Source: Methanobacterium sp.
GTDB taxonomy: Archaea; Methanobacteriota; Methanobacteria; Methanobacteriales; Methanobacteriaceae
Direction of reading: 5' to 3'
NCBI GenBank assembly: GCA_018263005.1
Contig: JADFDH010000001.1
Location: 496,001-560,000, forward strand
DNA length: 64,000 nt
In this document: one piece after another, positions 38,267-46,698 of the stretch
Numbering within the stretch: position 1 is the stretch's first letter
Layout: each line of letters begins with the position of its first letter
Notes under the pieces: generated by a model
What the model was told of the DNA's origin: nothing
Seen by the model: only the letters and a program-made list of their open reading frames with translations
Database searches by the model: none
Position numbers and translations under genes: made by a program

Positions 38267-38722
38267 ATTAAGATTATAATGGCCACAGGAACGTTCGACA
38301 TCATCCACCCTGGTCATGGATATTATCTCCAGGAATCCAAGCAACTTGGAGGAGAAGATTCTAAACTGGTGGTTGTAGTGGCGCGTGATTCAACTGTAAT
38401 ATCCCGGAAAAGAGTCCCCATAGTAAATGAGGAACAAAGATTAGAAGTTGTAAAGATGCTTAAACCAGTTGATGAGGCCTATCTGGGAAGTAATACGGAT
38501 ATGTTTGAAATTGTGTGTAAAATAGACCCGGATATCATCACCATAGGCAGTGATCAGAATTTTGATTTAGATAAACTTAGAGAAGAGTTAAAGAAACGTA
38601 ATTTAAAAGCAGAAGTGGTGAAGATCACCGGTTATAAGGAGTCTCCTCTCGACAGTTCCTGTAAGATCATCCGTAAAATAAAAGAAACAGAATTCCTGGA
38701 AGACGCACTTAAAAATTGTTGA
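38267..38722 (+). CDS. ribL: FAD synthetase (RibL), probable ATT start
   Basis: 151 residues from ATT. The nucleotidyltransferase motif MATGTFDIIHPGHGYYL, the VVVVARDSTVI strand and IITIGSDQNFD segment match the archaeal CTP/ATP adenylyltransferase that makes FAD from FMN (RibL). Related family proteins have two to four residues before ATGTFD, forming the first beta strand. The frame here supplies I-K-I-I-M-A-T-G from ATT 38267, with GAGGTG 5 bp upstream. ATG 38279 would lose that strand and lie too far from the ribosome site. It follows the Mur ligase by about 20 bp, so probably cotranscribed. Confidence 0.85.
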   Translation: MKIIMATGTFDIIHPGHGYYLQESKQLGGEDSKLVVVVARDSTVISRKRVPIVNEEQRLEVVKMLKPVDEAYLGSNTDMFEIVCKIDPDIITIGSDQNFDLDKLREELKKRNLKAEVVKITGYKESPLDSSCKIIRKIKETEFLEDALKNC

Positions 38723-38860
38723 AATTTATTCTAATTTAATGCTAAAAAATTTATTTTAATTCTTTAGATTATTAGAACCGATAATTCTTAGGTCCTTTTA
38801 AATAATAATACATCTTCTTGGATGTTAAATATAAAAAGAAAAAAAAGAAAAGGGTTTTTT

Positions 38861-40624
38861 TTAGAAAGGCAATTCTGCATAGATGCCTACTAAAGTCCAG
38901 TTGCTGGTGTCCCAATTGTTAATTACACCGAAGGAGTTTCTGTCACTTATGGCATCTGCACGATACCAATTCCCATTAACGTATACCTGGGCCCATACAT
39001 GTCCGAATACACCATCGCTGAATATGCATTCACCGTGCTCGTATCTGGCAGGGATTCCTGCTGCTCTGGTAAGTGCAACCAGTAAATTGGTGGTGTCACA
39101 GCAATTAGCTGTACGTGCGCTTAAGGTTCCTAGTGCTCCTTTTTTACTGTTGTAGTAGTAGGAGTAGGTTATATTGTCACTGACCCAGTTGAAGATGGCC
39201 ACTGCTTTTGAATAAGTAGTGGTACAACCTGCGGTTATAGAATCTGCTAGTGAGATTATAGTGGGATTAGTGGATTCAGCGTGATTTGTTTCTTCTAAAT
39301 AGATTTGCATTGAATCTGGTACTGTATCAGATGAGCTTCCGCCTGTTAGGCTGGCCCATGAAGTGAATGTTACTGTGTTTGGTAAGCGATTGTTGGTGTT
39401 GTAAAAGGTATATATTTTAGAGTAGGTGTAGATCAGTGTTTCGTAGCGAATTTTCCCAAGAGTACTACTGGCGTAGTTGGGAATTTTTCCAACCGAGTCC
39501 ATATATGATTGGACTCTACTTGCCAGGTCAATATACTCTGCTTTGTTCATGCTTCCGCTTTGCAGACTTTCGCTGGGGTTTGTAGGTACACTTGCACTTT
39601 TCAGTGCGATTAGTGAACTATCTTTATCATCTATATGTATTAAACCGGTGTTCAGTAGTTCCAGGAACTCGGGCATGGTTATTTGTTTTCCATTTATCTG
39701 TACAAAGTTTGGTAATCTCTTATTTTGTTCGATAAATGTTTTAACCGTGTTTGCTGCCGTGCTTATCTGGACTATGGTGAAACCATCCTCATTAGTTTCG
39801 TTTCCTGATGCATTTTGGTCTGTTTGGTTAGCAACGCTTTCCCATGATTTTAAGGATGCAGTTTGTGGCAATACGTTATTATTATCATAGTAACTCAATA
39901 TTCGTGAGTACATGTATATCAGTGATTGGTAGCCTACTTTTCCTAATGAACTGCTGGCAAAGTTGGGTGCTTTACCATAGGAGTTTATATAGGATTGTAT
40001 TCTAACTGCTAAATCCATATATTCTGATTTGCTTATGGTGCCTGTTTTCAGATTTTCTGAAGTATTCGTGGGAGTGTTAACTGTTCTCAGTGATGTGGAT
40101 GAACTGTTTCCATCCTTAATCTGTATCAAACCTTTTGTCATGAGTTGTAGGAACTGAGGCATGGTAACTTGAACGTTTCCCATGGTCACATATGTGGGTA
40201 GCTTATGGTTAATCTCTATATAAGATTTAACCCTTCCTGCTGCTTCGGTAATCTTTTCGGTGGTGAACCAGTTATTCTGGACATTACTAAGTGTTTCATC
40301 TCCTGCAGCCGCTATGGCATACTGAATATTTCCTGTGTTTAGAGTTTGGGTAGAAGATCTTGGTGAAGTGGAAATAAGGGTATATGGGTTTTTTATTGGA
40401 CTGTTTTCTGTATCATTAATTGCTTCTGTTCTTTGATGGTCAGAAGCAATTGTATTTTCTTTATAACCTGTTTTATAACTGTAAACTGAAATATTCTCAC
40501 TATAAGTTGTGGTATTATTGAGGATATCTGTGTTCTGCTGGTTTGTTGTGGTGGCATATATATTTGGTATGAACAATGTTACCACTACAAGCAGTAGCAT
40601 TGTAAGCAACAAATGTCGCTTCAT
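38861..40624 (-). CDS. Secreted transglutaminase-like pseudomurein hydrolase candidate
   Basis: 587 residues. Signal peptide (LLLTMLLLVVVTLFIP, cleaved near YAT) and four pseudomurein-binding repeats in two pairs (IEINHKLPTYVTM/INSYGKAPNFASSSLG and IEQNKRLPNFVQI/MDSVGKIPNYASSTLG). A C-terminal transglutaminase-like domain has the triad Cys (TANCCDTT), His (FGHVWAQVYV) and Asp (YRADAISDRN). The layout matches PeiW/PeiP pseudomurein endoisopeptidases (family C71), which cut the epsilon-Ala-Lys bond. A role in wall growth or autolysis is likely. ATG 40624 follows GAGGTG; GTG at 40636 is less likely. Confidence 0.85.
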   Translation of the reverse strand: MKRHLLLTMLLLVVVTLFIPNIYATTTNQQNTDILNNTTTYSENISVYSYKTGYKENTIASDHQRTEAINDTENSPIKNPYTLISTSPRSSTQTLNTGNIQYAIAAAGDETLSNVQNNWFTTEKITEAAGRVKSYIEINHKLPTYVTMGNVQVTMPQFLQLMTKGLIQIKDGNSSSTSLRTVNTPTNTSENLKTGTISKSEYMDLAVRIQSYINSYGKAPNFASSSLGKVGYQSLIYMYSRILSYYDNNNVLPQTASLKSWESVANQTDQNASGNETNEDGFTIVQISTAANTVKTFIEQNKRLPNFVQINGKQITMPEFLELLNTGLIHIDDKDSSLIALKSASVPTNPSESLQSGSMNKAEYIDLASRVQSYMDSVGKIPNYASSTLGKIRYETLIYTYSKIYTFYNTNNRLPNTVTFTSWASLTGGSSSDTVPDSMQIYLEETNHAESTNPTIISLADSITAGCTTTYSKAVAIFNWVSDNITYSYYYNSKKGALGTLSARTANCCDTTNLLVALTRAAGIPARYEHGECIFSDGVFGHVWAQVYVNGNWYRADAISDRNSFGVINNWDTSNWTLVGIYAELPF

Positions 40625-41148
40625 TATACTGCCCACCTCATTTTCAGCAATGTCAGATAACTATAATTAGGTTCCGACAATTAAGATCATATCTTTAAAA
40701 ATATATAAATCTTTGTAATTTAAATAATGAAAAAGAAGGTCTAAACGGGTTTTTTTAAAATATAAGCATTCTCTGATGGAATATTATGGTAGATAGTAAT
40801 TTCTTAAGATTCAAAACAGTGATCCATTATCATATTAATAACTGTGGTTGTTTTAAAAATAAGATATAGTATAAGATGTTCTATAATATCATATTCACTA
40901 TTAATATTCATTTTAGATTTATTCTAATTATTTAAATTATATTAATTCAATTAAGAATTATTTAAATCAACATCAAACATAATATAAGCTATTAATCAGA
41001 TATTAACTATTTAAATGGGATTTAACAATAACTGGTAAATTTTTCTATAAACACCGAAAATTTCTAATTTTTAATCAAGATTACATATATTGATTTTTTA
41101 GAATTGATTCCTAAAATTTATAACCTAGAATTAAAAATAAATTGTTGC
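40625..41148. other. Long AT-rich intergenic region
   Basis: 524 bp between divergent genes with no supported coding region. It is extremely AT-rich, with many TATA-like stretches. It holds the promoters of the wall hydrolase (minus) and of the ThiN gene (plus). Confidence 0.55.
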
Positions 41149-41706
41149 ATGGAAATAATTGAGGTCCAAAGGGCACTGGTAATTCTCCAGAATTCAGAGT
41201 ATATGGTAGATCTTATACCAGAGGTAAGGAGTAATCTGGTGATGGCCCGGGAAAATGCGAAATCGGTAGAGGATGTAGTGGGCGTTCCAGGGCGTATAAC
41301 CACGGTAAAAGGGAGAGTGATGGCATTCTTAAAACCAGAATGGGGTGCATCTTCCCATGTGGCTCGTCTGGTTCTGGAAATTATGAAATACGATCCAAAA
41401 AAGCGCAGTGCTATAAACATAAGCTATCACCCGGATATAATTGAAATCTGTGAAAGATTAGGGCTTAAAGTTTCATTTTACAATCGGGCAGAGGAACCTG
41501 AAGAAATGAGAAATGTTGAGGGAAAAACCATTTCATGGGGCGTTGAACAGGCCATACAGAATATAGGTGATATTCCAGATGTAATCTATCATCTCGGTGA
41601 CTGGGGTAAGGAGCCCATAATAGCATTAATAGGCAATGATGCTATGGATGTGGCTAAGATGGCGGTATGTTTAGCTGAATTATACAATAACAGAAAAGAT
41701 ATGTAG
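41149..41706 (+). CDS. ThiN-domain thiamine-phosphate synthase family protein
   Basis: 185 residues matching the ThiN domain: LIPEVRSNLVMARENAKSVEDV, VPGRITTVKGRVMAF, WGASSHVARLVLEIMKYDP, KRSAINISYHPDI and the ending DVIYHLGDWGKEPIIALIG. In many archaea ThiN is fused to ThiD and joins the thiazole and pyrimidine phosphates. Here it stands alone and could act in trans or as a regulatory variant. No clear ribosome site precedes the ATG at 41149. The frame extends upstream, but those residues are not family-like. Confidence 0.85.
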   Translation: MEIIEVQRALVILQNSEYMVDLIPEVRSNLVMARENAKSVEDVVGVPGRITTVKGRVMAFLKPEWGASSHVARLVLEIMKYDPKKRSAINISYHPDIIEICERLGLKVSFYNRAEEPEEMRNVEGKTISWGVEQAIQNIGDIPDVIYHLGDWGKEPIIALIGNDAMDVAKMAVCLAELYNNRKDM

Positions 41707-41829
41707 AAAGTCTTCAATTATGAAAGCCTTAATAATCAAATGGAAATATTGAATTAAAAATAAATTTTCTAATTATATAAATTAAGTATATATCTGGTTT
41801 AATTAGTTAATATTTAATAAAAATAAATT

Positions 41830-42261
41830 CTAGTCAATTATTATATGTAGATCTTCTTGAATCTCCTTTTTAGGCATTTTAACTTTGAGAATACCATTTT
41901 CAAAATCTGCTTGGGCTTCATCAATTTTAATCCTAACTGGCAGTTCTATCTTCCTGTTAATTTCCCCATATTTTCTCTCTTTTTTAATGTAACTGAAACC
42001 TTCCTCTAAATCTTCATCCTGGAAATCAGCACTTATCTCCACTGTAGCTTCACTAATATCTATCTTAATATCCTCTTTTTTAAACCCTGGAAGGTCAGTT
42101 ATGATAATTATATTATTTTGATCTTCGATAACATCCACCAGTGGTCTGCCCGAGACTCCTGAGGTGTATCCAGATAATGTTTTTTCCAGCTCCCCCTGTG
42201 ATTCTTTAATGGTATTTAGAGCGTCGTTAAATAATTGTTCGGCGATGTTTCTTTTAGTCAT
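41830..42261 (-). CDS. Small heat-shock protein (Hsp20)
   Basis: 143 residues with an alpha-crystallin domain: PLVDVIEDQNNIIIITDLPG, EEDIKI-type strand (KKEDIKIDISEATVEISAD), KKERKYGEINRKIELP, and the signature A-x-F-x-N-G-I-L-K-V-K-M-P near the end. It lacks the classical I-x-I tail apart from LHIII. It is an ATP-independent holdase. The ATG at 42261 follows GGAGG and overlaps the stop of the upstream GTPase gene by 8 bp, which implies translational coupling. Confidence 0.92.
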   Translation of the reverse strand: MTKRNIAEQLFNDALNTIKESQGELEKTLSGYTSGVSGRPLVDVIEDQNNIIIITDLPGFKKEDIKIDISEATVEISADFQDEDLEEGFSYIKKERKYGEINRKIELPVRIKIDEAQADFENGILKVKMPKKEIQEDLHIIID

Positions 42262-43237
42262 CTTTAAATTCCTCCAATTTATCAATTATCTGGGAGATTC
42301 CATCACCCTTTGATGCTGCTACCAACAAAGGTTCATCCACCCTATTAGTATATTCCTTTAAATTATTAATATTTTCCACCAGATCCACCTTGTTAAAAAT
42401 GCAGGTGATGGGTATTTTGAATACTTTTTTAATGGATTCATATAATATATACTGATTTTCTAAAGGATAACCAGAGGTTTCTGATGCATCAAAAATAAAA
42501 AAGATACCCTGCGCCAGATGTTCCAGGGCTACCATGGCGTTAAGTTCTATATTATTCATATCCTCCACCGGACGGTCCAGTAACCCAGGGGTGTCTATGA
42601 TCTGATATTTCTGCCATTTAAGTTCCAAATGACCTATTTGAATACCGGTGGTGGTGAAGGGATAGTCCGCCACCTTAGGCTCGGCAGTGGTAATCTGTCT
42701 CAGCAGAGTGGATTTACCAACATTGGGAAAACCAGCAATTACCACGGTTATGGCATTAAAATCGACGGTAGGCATATTACGTAGTTTAGCTTTAGCAAAG
42801 TCCAGAAAGTCGAGTTCATCCTTTATACGGTTAATCACTGATGATATTCGTCCATATGCTTCTCTTCTGACATTGGATGCATTTTCTGGTTTTGTTCTTC
42901 TGACCTTGAACACGTACTGGTTTTCAAGTTTACTTATAATTCCAACAGCCCAGTTTAAGGCGCCTAGAGACTTTTTAAGCTGATCAACTCCCACTACTAC
43001 ATCTATATAGTCCTGATAGAACAGGGGTAATTCCTCTACCTTGGGTGTTTTATTCAGAATATTTTTAAAACTTTCCTGGATAACCTGACAGGCTGTTTTA
43101 ATTCTAACTTCTTCAATTTTCTTCGATTTCTGCTGACGGGGTATTTTAGAACTTCTTAATCTATTAGCAGCCTTTTTAGCCCGGTTAAATCCCTTGTCTA
43201 AGATTTCTTCTGGAGTTGGTATGGTGGGTAAAAACAT
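42254..43237 (-). CDS. NOG1-like GTPase
   Basis: 327 residues. An N-terminal helical NOG1 domain (MFLPTIPTPEEILDKGFNRAKKAA) is followed by a TRAFAC GTPase domain: P-loop GFPNVGKST, switch I around DYPFTTTGIQIG, G3 DTPGLLDR, G4 NKVD, G5 AASKGDG. Nucleolar NOG1 in eukaryotes works in large-subunit assembly; archaeal versions are thought to act on ribosome maturation. Cotranscribed with hsp20 downstream. GTGATATATC precedes the ATG. Confidence 0.92.
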   Translation of the reverse strand: MFLPTIPTPEEILDKGFNRAKKAANRLRSSKIPRQQKSKKIEEVRIKTACQVIQESFKNILNKTPKVEELPLFYQDYIDVVVGVDQLKKSLGALNWAVGIISKLENQYVFKVRRTKPENASNVRREAYGRISSVINRIKDELDFLDFAKAKLRNMPTVDFNAITVVIAGFPNVGKSTLLRQITTAEPKVADYPFTTTGIQIGHLELKWQKYQIIDTPGLLDRPVEDMNNIELNAMVALEHLAQGIFFIFDASETSGYPLENQYILYESIKKVFKIPITCIFNKVDLVENINNLKEYTNRVDEPLLVAASKGDGISQIIDKLEEFKDD

Positions 43238-43429
43238 GATATATCACATTACGATAATTAAAAATTTTTTTAAATAGGAATTGATAAGTGAATTGAAAAA
43301 TTATCTATTAGAATATTAGGATTTAATCCTATTTTAAATAACTGATTATATATAGAACAAATTTAATTTTCATTTAATAAGAATCATTTTTTTATAATAA
43401 TTTATTGGGAATGATAGTTCTAAAAAATT

Positions 43430-43990
43430 TTATTCCTGGAAGATCTGACTTTGAAATTTGTAGATCTTCACCTGAGGGTCCAGCCAGCAGTCCGCGTTTA
43501 ACCCTGCTTTCATGCAAGTGTTGGACAGAAAATCCTCCTGGTCCCATTGCCATTCAACTGCAACCTGGGGAAGTAAAAGCCCCCTACTATAGCTGCTTTC
43601 TATTATAAGACCATCTTCACCTATCATAATTTTATCAGGATAGTCAGTGGGTTTATCCACCAGTATGATTTCCGGCTTGGTTAACACACTTACCTCCAGA
43701 TGAAGTTTTTCAAATTCACCGGAAGTTACTGGGGGAAATCTGGGATCCTGAAGGGCTGATGAGATAGCAACTTCAATAACAGCGTTAACCAGTGGTTTAA
43801 CAGGTTCAGGATAACCAATACATCCCCTGAGCTGCCCATTACGGTCAAGGGTTACAAACGCTCCCATTTCCTCATTTAGAATCTCCGGAGTGTTTTCAGG
43901 TACTTCTAATATTTTATTTTCTTTTAGATAAGTTTCAATGGATTTTCTGGCTAGTTTAACTAAAAATTCACCCTCTTCATCACTTAACAT
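43430..43990 (-). CDS. AMMECR1-domain protein (TIGR00296)
   Basis: 186 residues: GAFVTLDRNGQLRGCIGYPEP is the invariant AMMECR1 motif (LRGCIG), followed by VIEVAISSALQDPRFPPVT and LLLPQVAVEWQWDQEDFL. The family is universal in archaea and eukaryotes, but its biochemical role is unknown; a redox or nucleic-acid function has been proposed. It lies downstream of tldD on the same strand, separated by the 22-bp repeat array. Confidence 0.93.
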   Translation of the reverse strand: MLSDEEGEFLVKLARKSIETYLKENKILEVPENTPEILNEEMGAFVTLDRNGQLRGCIGYPEPVKPLVNAVIEVAISSALQDPRFPPVTSGEFEKLHLEVSVLTKPEIILVDKPTDYPDKIMIGEDGLIIESSYSRGLLLPQVAVEWQWDQEDFLSNTCMKAGLNADCWLDPQVKIYKFQSQIFQE

Positions 43991-44026
43991 AAAATAACAG
44001 CTCCTAATATCTATCTGTTTATAACT

Positions 44027-44166
44027 TCACATAGATTCTTTAGTTTTATCACATAGATTCTCTAGTTTTGTCACTTAGATTCTTTAGTTTTATCACTTAG
44101 ATTCTCTAGTTTTGTCACTTAGATTCTTTAGTTTTATCACTTAGATTCTCTAGTTTTATCACATAG
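44027..44166 (-). repeat. 22-bp tandem array anchored on the tldD stop codon
   Basis: Six full units begin at 44027, 44049, 44071, 44093, 44115 and 44137, and an 8-bp seventh (TCACATAG at 44159) is the Met-stop end of tldD itself. Units alternate TTTAG/CTCTAG variants and TCACATAG/TCACTTAG, so the array evolved as a higher-order repeat. On the minus strand each unit restates TGA. Confidence 0.9.
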
Positions 44167-45544
44167 CTCCGCCTACTGTGGCTTCCATAACTTTTACATG
44201 CGGTCCTCCGTCACCTACGGGTACAGTTTGACCGGATTTACCGCAGAAACCCACACCCATTTTAAAATCGGATCCCACTTTCTCCACCTTCAAGAGCATC
44301 TCCAGGATGTTGCCTGATAGGGAAACATCCCTTAGTGGCTTGGTAACTTCTCCTTTTTCTATTAGAAAAGATTCAGCGGCGTTGAACTGGAACACACCCT
44401 TACCAGTGTCAACCTGACCTCCACGGGAGCCTTTCAGATAAATCCCATCATTCATATCCTCTAATAATTCTTCAAATGTGTAATCACCCGGTTTTAAGTA
44501 AGTGTTGCTCATACGCACAATGGGCTGATCATCCACAGCGGATCGGGCATTTCCAGATGGTTTTATTTCAAGCTGAGCTGCTGTTTCTCTGGAACTTAAA
44601 TATGATATTAGCTTCCCTTCCTGGACTAGGATATTTTCTCTGGTTTTAACTCCTTCTGAATCATAGGGATAGTATCCAAAAGCGTCCATGGTAGCATCAT
44701 CTATGATGGTCACATTAGGAGAGCCTATTTGAGTGCCTATTTTATCTTTAAGAATTGAATCGTTTTGTAAAATTAGATCAGCTTCTGAAGCATGTCCCAG
44801 GGCCTCGTGTATAAATACGCCGGTTAGTTCAGGATCCATAACAACAGGAAATTTACCTGAAGGTGGTAGTTCGGCTTTTAAAAGTCTTAATGCCTTTTCT
44901 GAGGGAGTTCTTCCGAATTTTTCCAGGTCTAATTTTTGCAGTACCTCGAATCCACGAGCGCCTCCGGTACTTTTATGTCCGAACTGAATCAATCCATCTG
45001 ATGCAGCTACAGCATTTATAAATAGAGCCACTCGGCTGTCCTCCACTTGAAGAAAAGTTGATTCACTATTGGCAAAGATGTTTCTTGCTTCCTGGTCCAC
45101 GTAGTTGATGGTGGTGCTTACTATGCCCTCCAAATTAGCTGCTTTTTCCACATCGGACATGACATCCTTCTTCTCATCAAGAGATACTTCTGATGGTTTA
45201 ATTTTTGCCTTCGATTTTACATTATCCTCTCTATGATCTACATCGGCCAGTTTTATATCATTGTTTAAGAAATTTGAGAGTTTTAAAGCGGATTCAGCTG
45301 TTTTTTTTAGTTCGGATGGTTGGGTGGTGTAACTAACTCCCCATGCTCCGTTTTTTAAAACACGGATACATCCTCCCCAATTATTTCCAGATCTAATCTC
45401 CTGAATTTTACCATCCTTCATAACTATAACGTTATTCTGACTTTCATTAATTCTTAAATCTACATAATCCGCTCTATCTTCTAAAAAAGTTATTATATTC
45501 GGTATGGTGTCGGGATCCCATGATAATTCTTCTATTTTATTAAT
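44159..45544 (-). CDS. tldD: TldD metalloprotease family protein, probable ATT start
   Basis: 461 residues from ATT 45544. The zinc motif HEALGH (246-251) with GVFI before it, SGNARSAVDDQPIVRMSN, GSRGGQVDTGKGVFQF and the VGFCGKSGQTVPVGDGGP ending identify TldD, which acts with PmbA/TldE to degrade or mature peptides. The first ATG (45421) would delete 41 residues that read as the normal N-terminus (FLEDRADYVDLRINESQ). No ATG, GTG or TTG lies in that stretch. AGGGGG stands 8 bp before ATT. The 3' end carries a 22-bp array including the stop. Confidence 0.88.
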   Translation of the reverse strand: MNKIEELSWDPDTIPNIITFLEDRADYVDLRINESQNNVIVMKDGKIQEIRSGNNWGGCIRVLKNGAWGVSYTTQPSELKKTAESALKLSNFLNNDIKLADVDHREDNVKSKAKIKPSEVSLDEKKDVMSDVEKAANLEGIVSTTINYVDQEARNIFANSESTFLQVEDSRVALFINAVAASDGLIQFGHKSTGGARGFEVLQKLDLEKFGRTPSEKALRLLKAELPPSGKFPVVMDPELTGVFIHEALGHASEADLILQNDSILKDKIGTQIGSPNVTIIDDATMDAFGYYPYDSEGVKTRENILVQEGKLISYLSSRETAAQLEIKPSGNARSAVDDQPIVRMSNTYLKPGDYTFEELLEDMNDGIYLKGSRGGQVDTGKGVFQFNAAESFLIEKGEVTKPLRDVSLSGNILEMLLKVEKVGSDFKMGVGFCGKSGQTVPVGDGGPHVKVMEATVGGAM

Positions 45545-45552
45545 TCTATATT

Positions 45553-45558
45553 CCCCCT
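45553..45558 (-). promoter_or_regulatory. Shine-Dalgarno before an ATT codon (tldD)
   Basis: AGGGGG, 8 bp before ATT 45544 and more than 130 bp before the first ATG. Confidence 0.5.
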
Positions 45559-45923
45559 GAACAATTCTTTTTCGAATAATAAATTTAGTTTAATATTAGA
45601 TTTTTTACTATCATTTATTTCTATTAAGTAAGATATTAAAGTTTTCAGATTAAATCAAAGCTATTTAAAATTAAATAGGTGAGGATTAAAAGAATTTTAG
45701 TAAGTAATATACAATTTATTAATACGATAATACTTCATACCACCTAAAAATTGATGATTAATGAGAAATTTGGGCATATATATTTATACTTAAAATTATA
45801 ATCTGGTATTGCATTATAATATTTAAAAAATGTAAGAAAAATAAAAACCAGAAATAAAAAATAAATCAAAAAAAAGGAACCTAGAAAAAGAAAATAATAA
45901 AAAAAAGAATTGGGTGATATAAA
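45559..45923. other. AT-rich divergent intergenic region
   Basis: About 365 bp without a gene between tldD and the secreted Gln-rich protein. It includes A-rich runs close to the downstream start and several TATA-like stretches. Confidence 0.5.
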
Positions 45924-46265
45924 ATGAAAAAAATAGCCATAATATGCATTTTAGCATTGATGCTAGGCCCCATGCCCATATATGCCGCGGATTCCAGCGC
46001 CGCTCAACAACTTCAACAAGATAATCCGCAGTTATATCAGGATCTGGTCAATCTTAAAGACCAGATTATGCAAAATCCAGGTCAAATAACTGAAATTTTA
46101 CAGAGACAGGATGTTCAAAATGAGATAAGTCAATGGTTACAAAGACAGGACGTACAGGATCAAATCTACCGTTGGCTGCAGAATCCAGTGGTTCAGGAGA
46201 ACCTGAACATTTTATTCCAGAATCAGAATATTAAAAATGAATTGAACAATATTCTGAACGGATAA
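45924..46265 (+). CDS. Small secreted Gln/Asn-rich protein
   Basis: 113 residues. A clear signal peptide (KKIAIICILALMLGPMPIYA, cleaved before ADSS) is followed by a helical mature protein very rich in Gln and Asn, with near-repeats LQRQDVQNEISQWL and LQRQDVQDQIYRWLQ. No cysteines and no membrane anchor. GGGTGAT precedes the ATG. I do not recognise a family; it looks like a small exported coiled protein acting at the cell envelope. Confidence 0.8.
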   Translation: MKKIAIICILALMLGPMPIYAADSSAAQQLQQDNPQLYQDLVNLKDQIMQNPGQITEILQRQDVQNEISQWLQRQDVQDQIYRWLQNPVVQENLNILFQNQNIKNELNNILNG

Positions 46266-46698
46266 AATATCTCATTTTCTTATTTTTTTTATTTTTTAGT
46301 TGAAAAATTAGTTCTTTTTAGGGTAATATTAAAATAGAATGCTTTTTTATAAAAAAATTTATTTAAATGTCAATAATTTAGAAATACTGCATTATAGATC
46401 CTTATTTTAGAAATCTTGCACTTTAAATTAGTCTTTTAGAAATTTTGCTCTGTGAAATTAATCACAAAATCATTTTTATAATTAATAAGTTTTTCTTTTT
46501 AGTTTTTTTAGTAAATGGTTTATTCTGTAAATTAATTACTTCTATTATATTTTAATTAAAAAAATAATTGGTAGGTAAGTTTATAATATTAAATTCTCTT
46601 ACTAGCCCGTATTATTGGTTAATAATAAATTTTTAAAGAGATATTAAGGGTACTATTCCATAATAACTATTCCTCTAATTATCGGGGAGGTGTGTATA
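46266..46698. other. AT-rich intergenic region with three degenerate 30-bp repeats
   Basis: No gene is supported. Between about 46376 and 46462 the motif TTTAGAAATnnTGC recurs three times at roughly 30-40 bp intervals. A GGGGAGGTG ribosome site for the next gene lies at the 3' end. Confidence 0.5.

Noticed and set aside
44027..44166. Possible CRISPR-like or attachment-site repeat
   Set aside because: Units of 22 bp abut directly with no spacers; there is no integrase or tRNA nearby.
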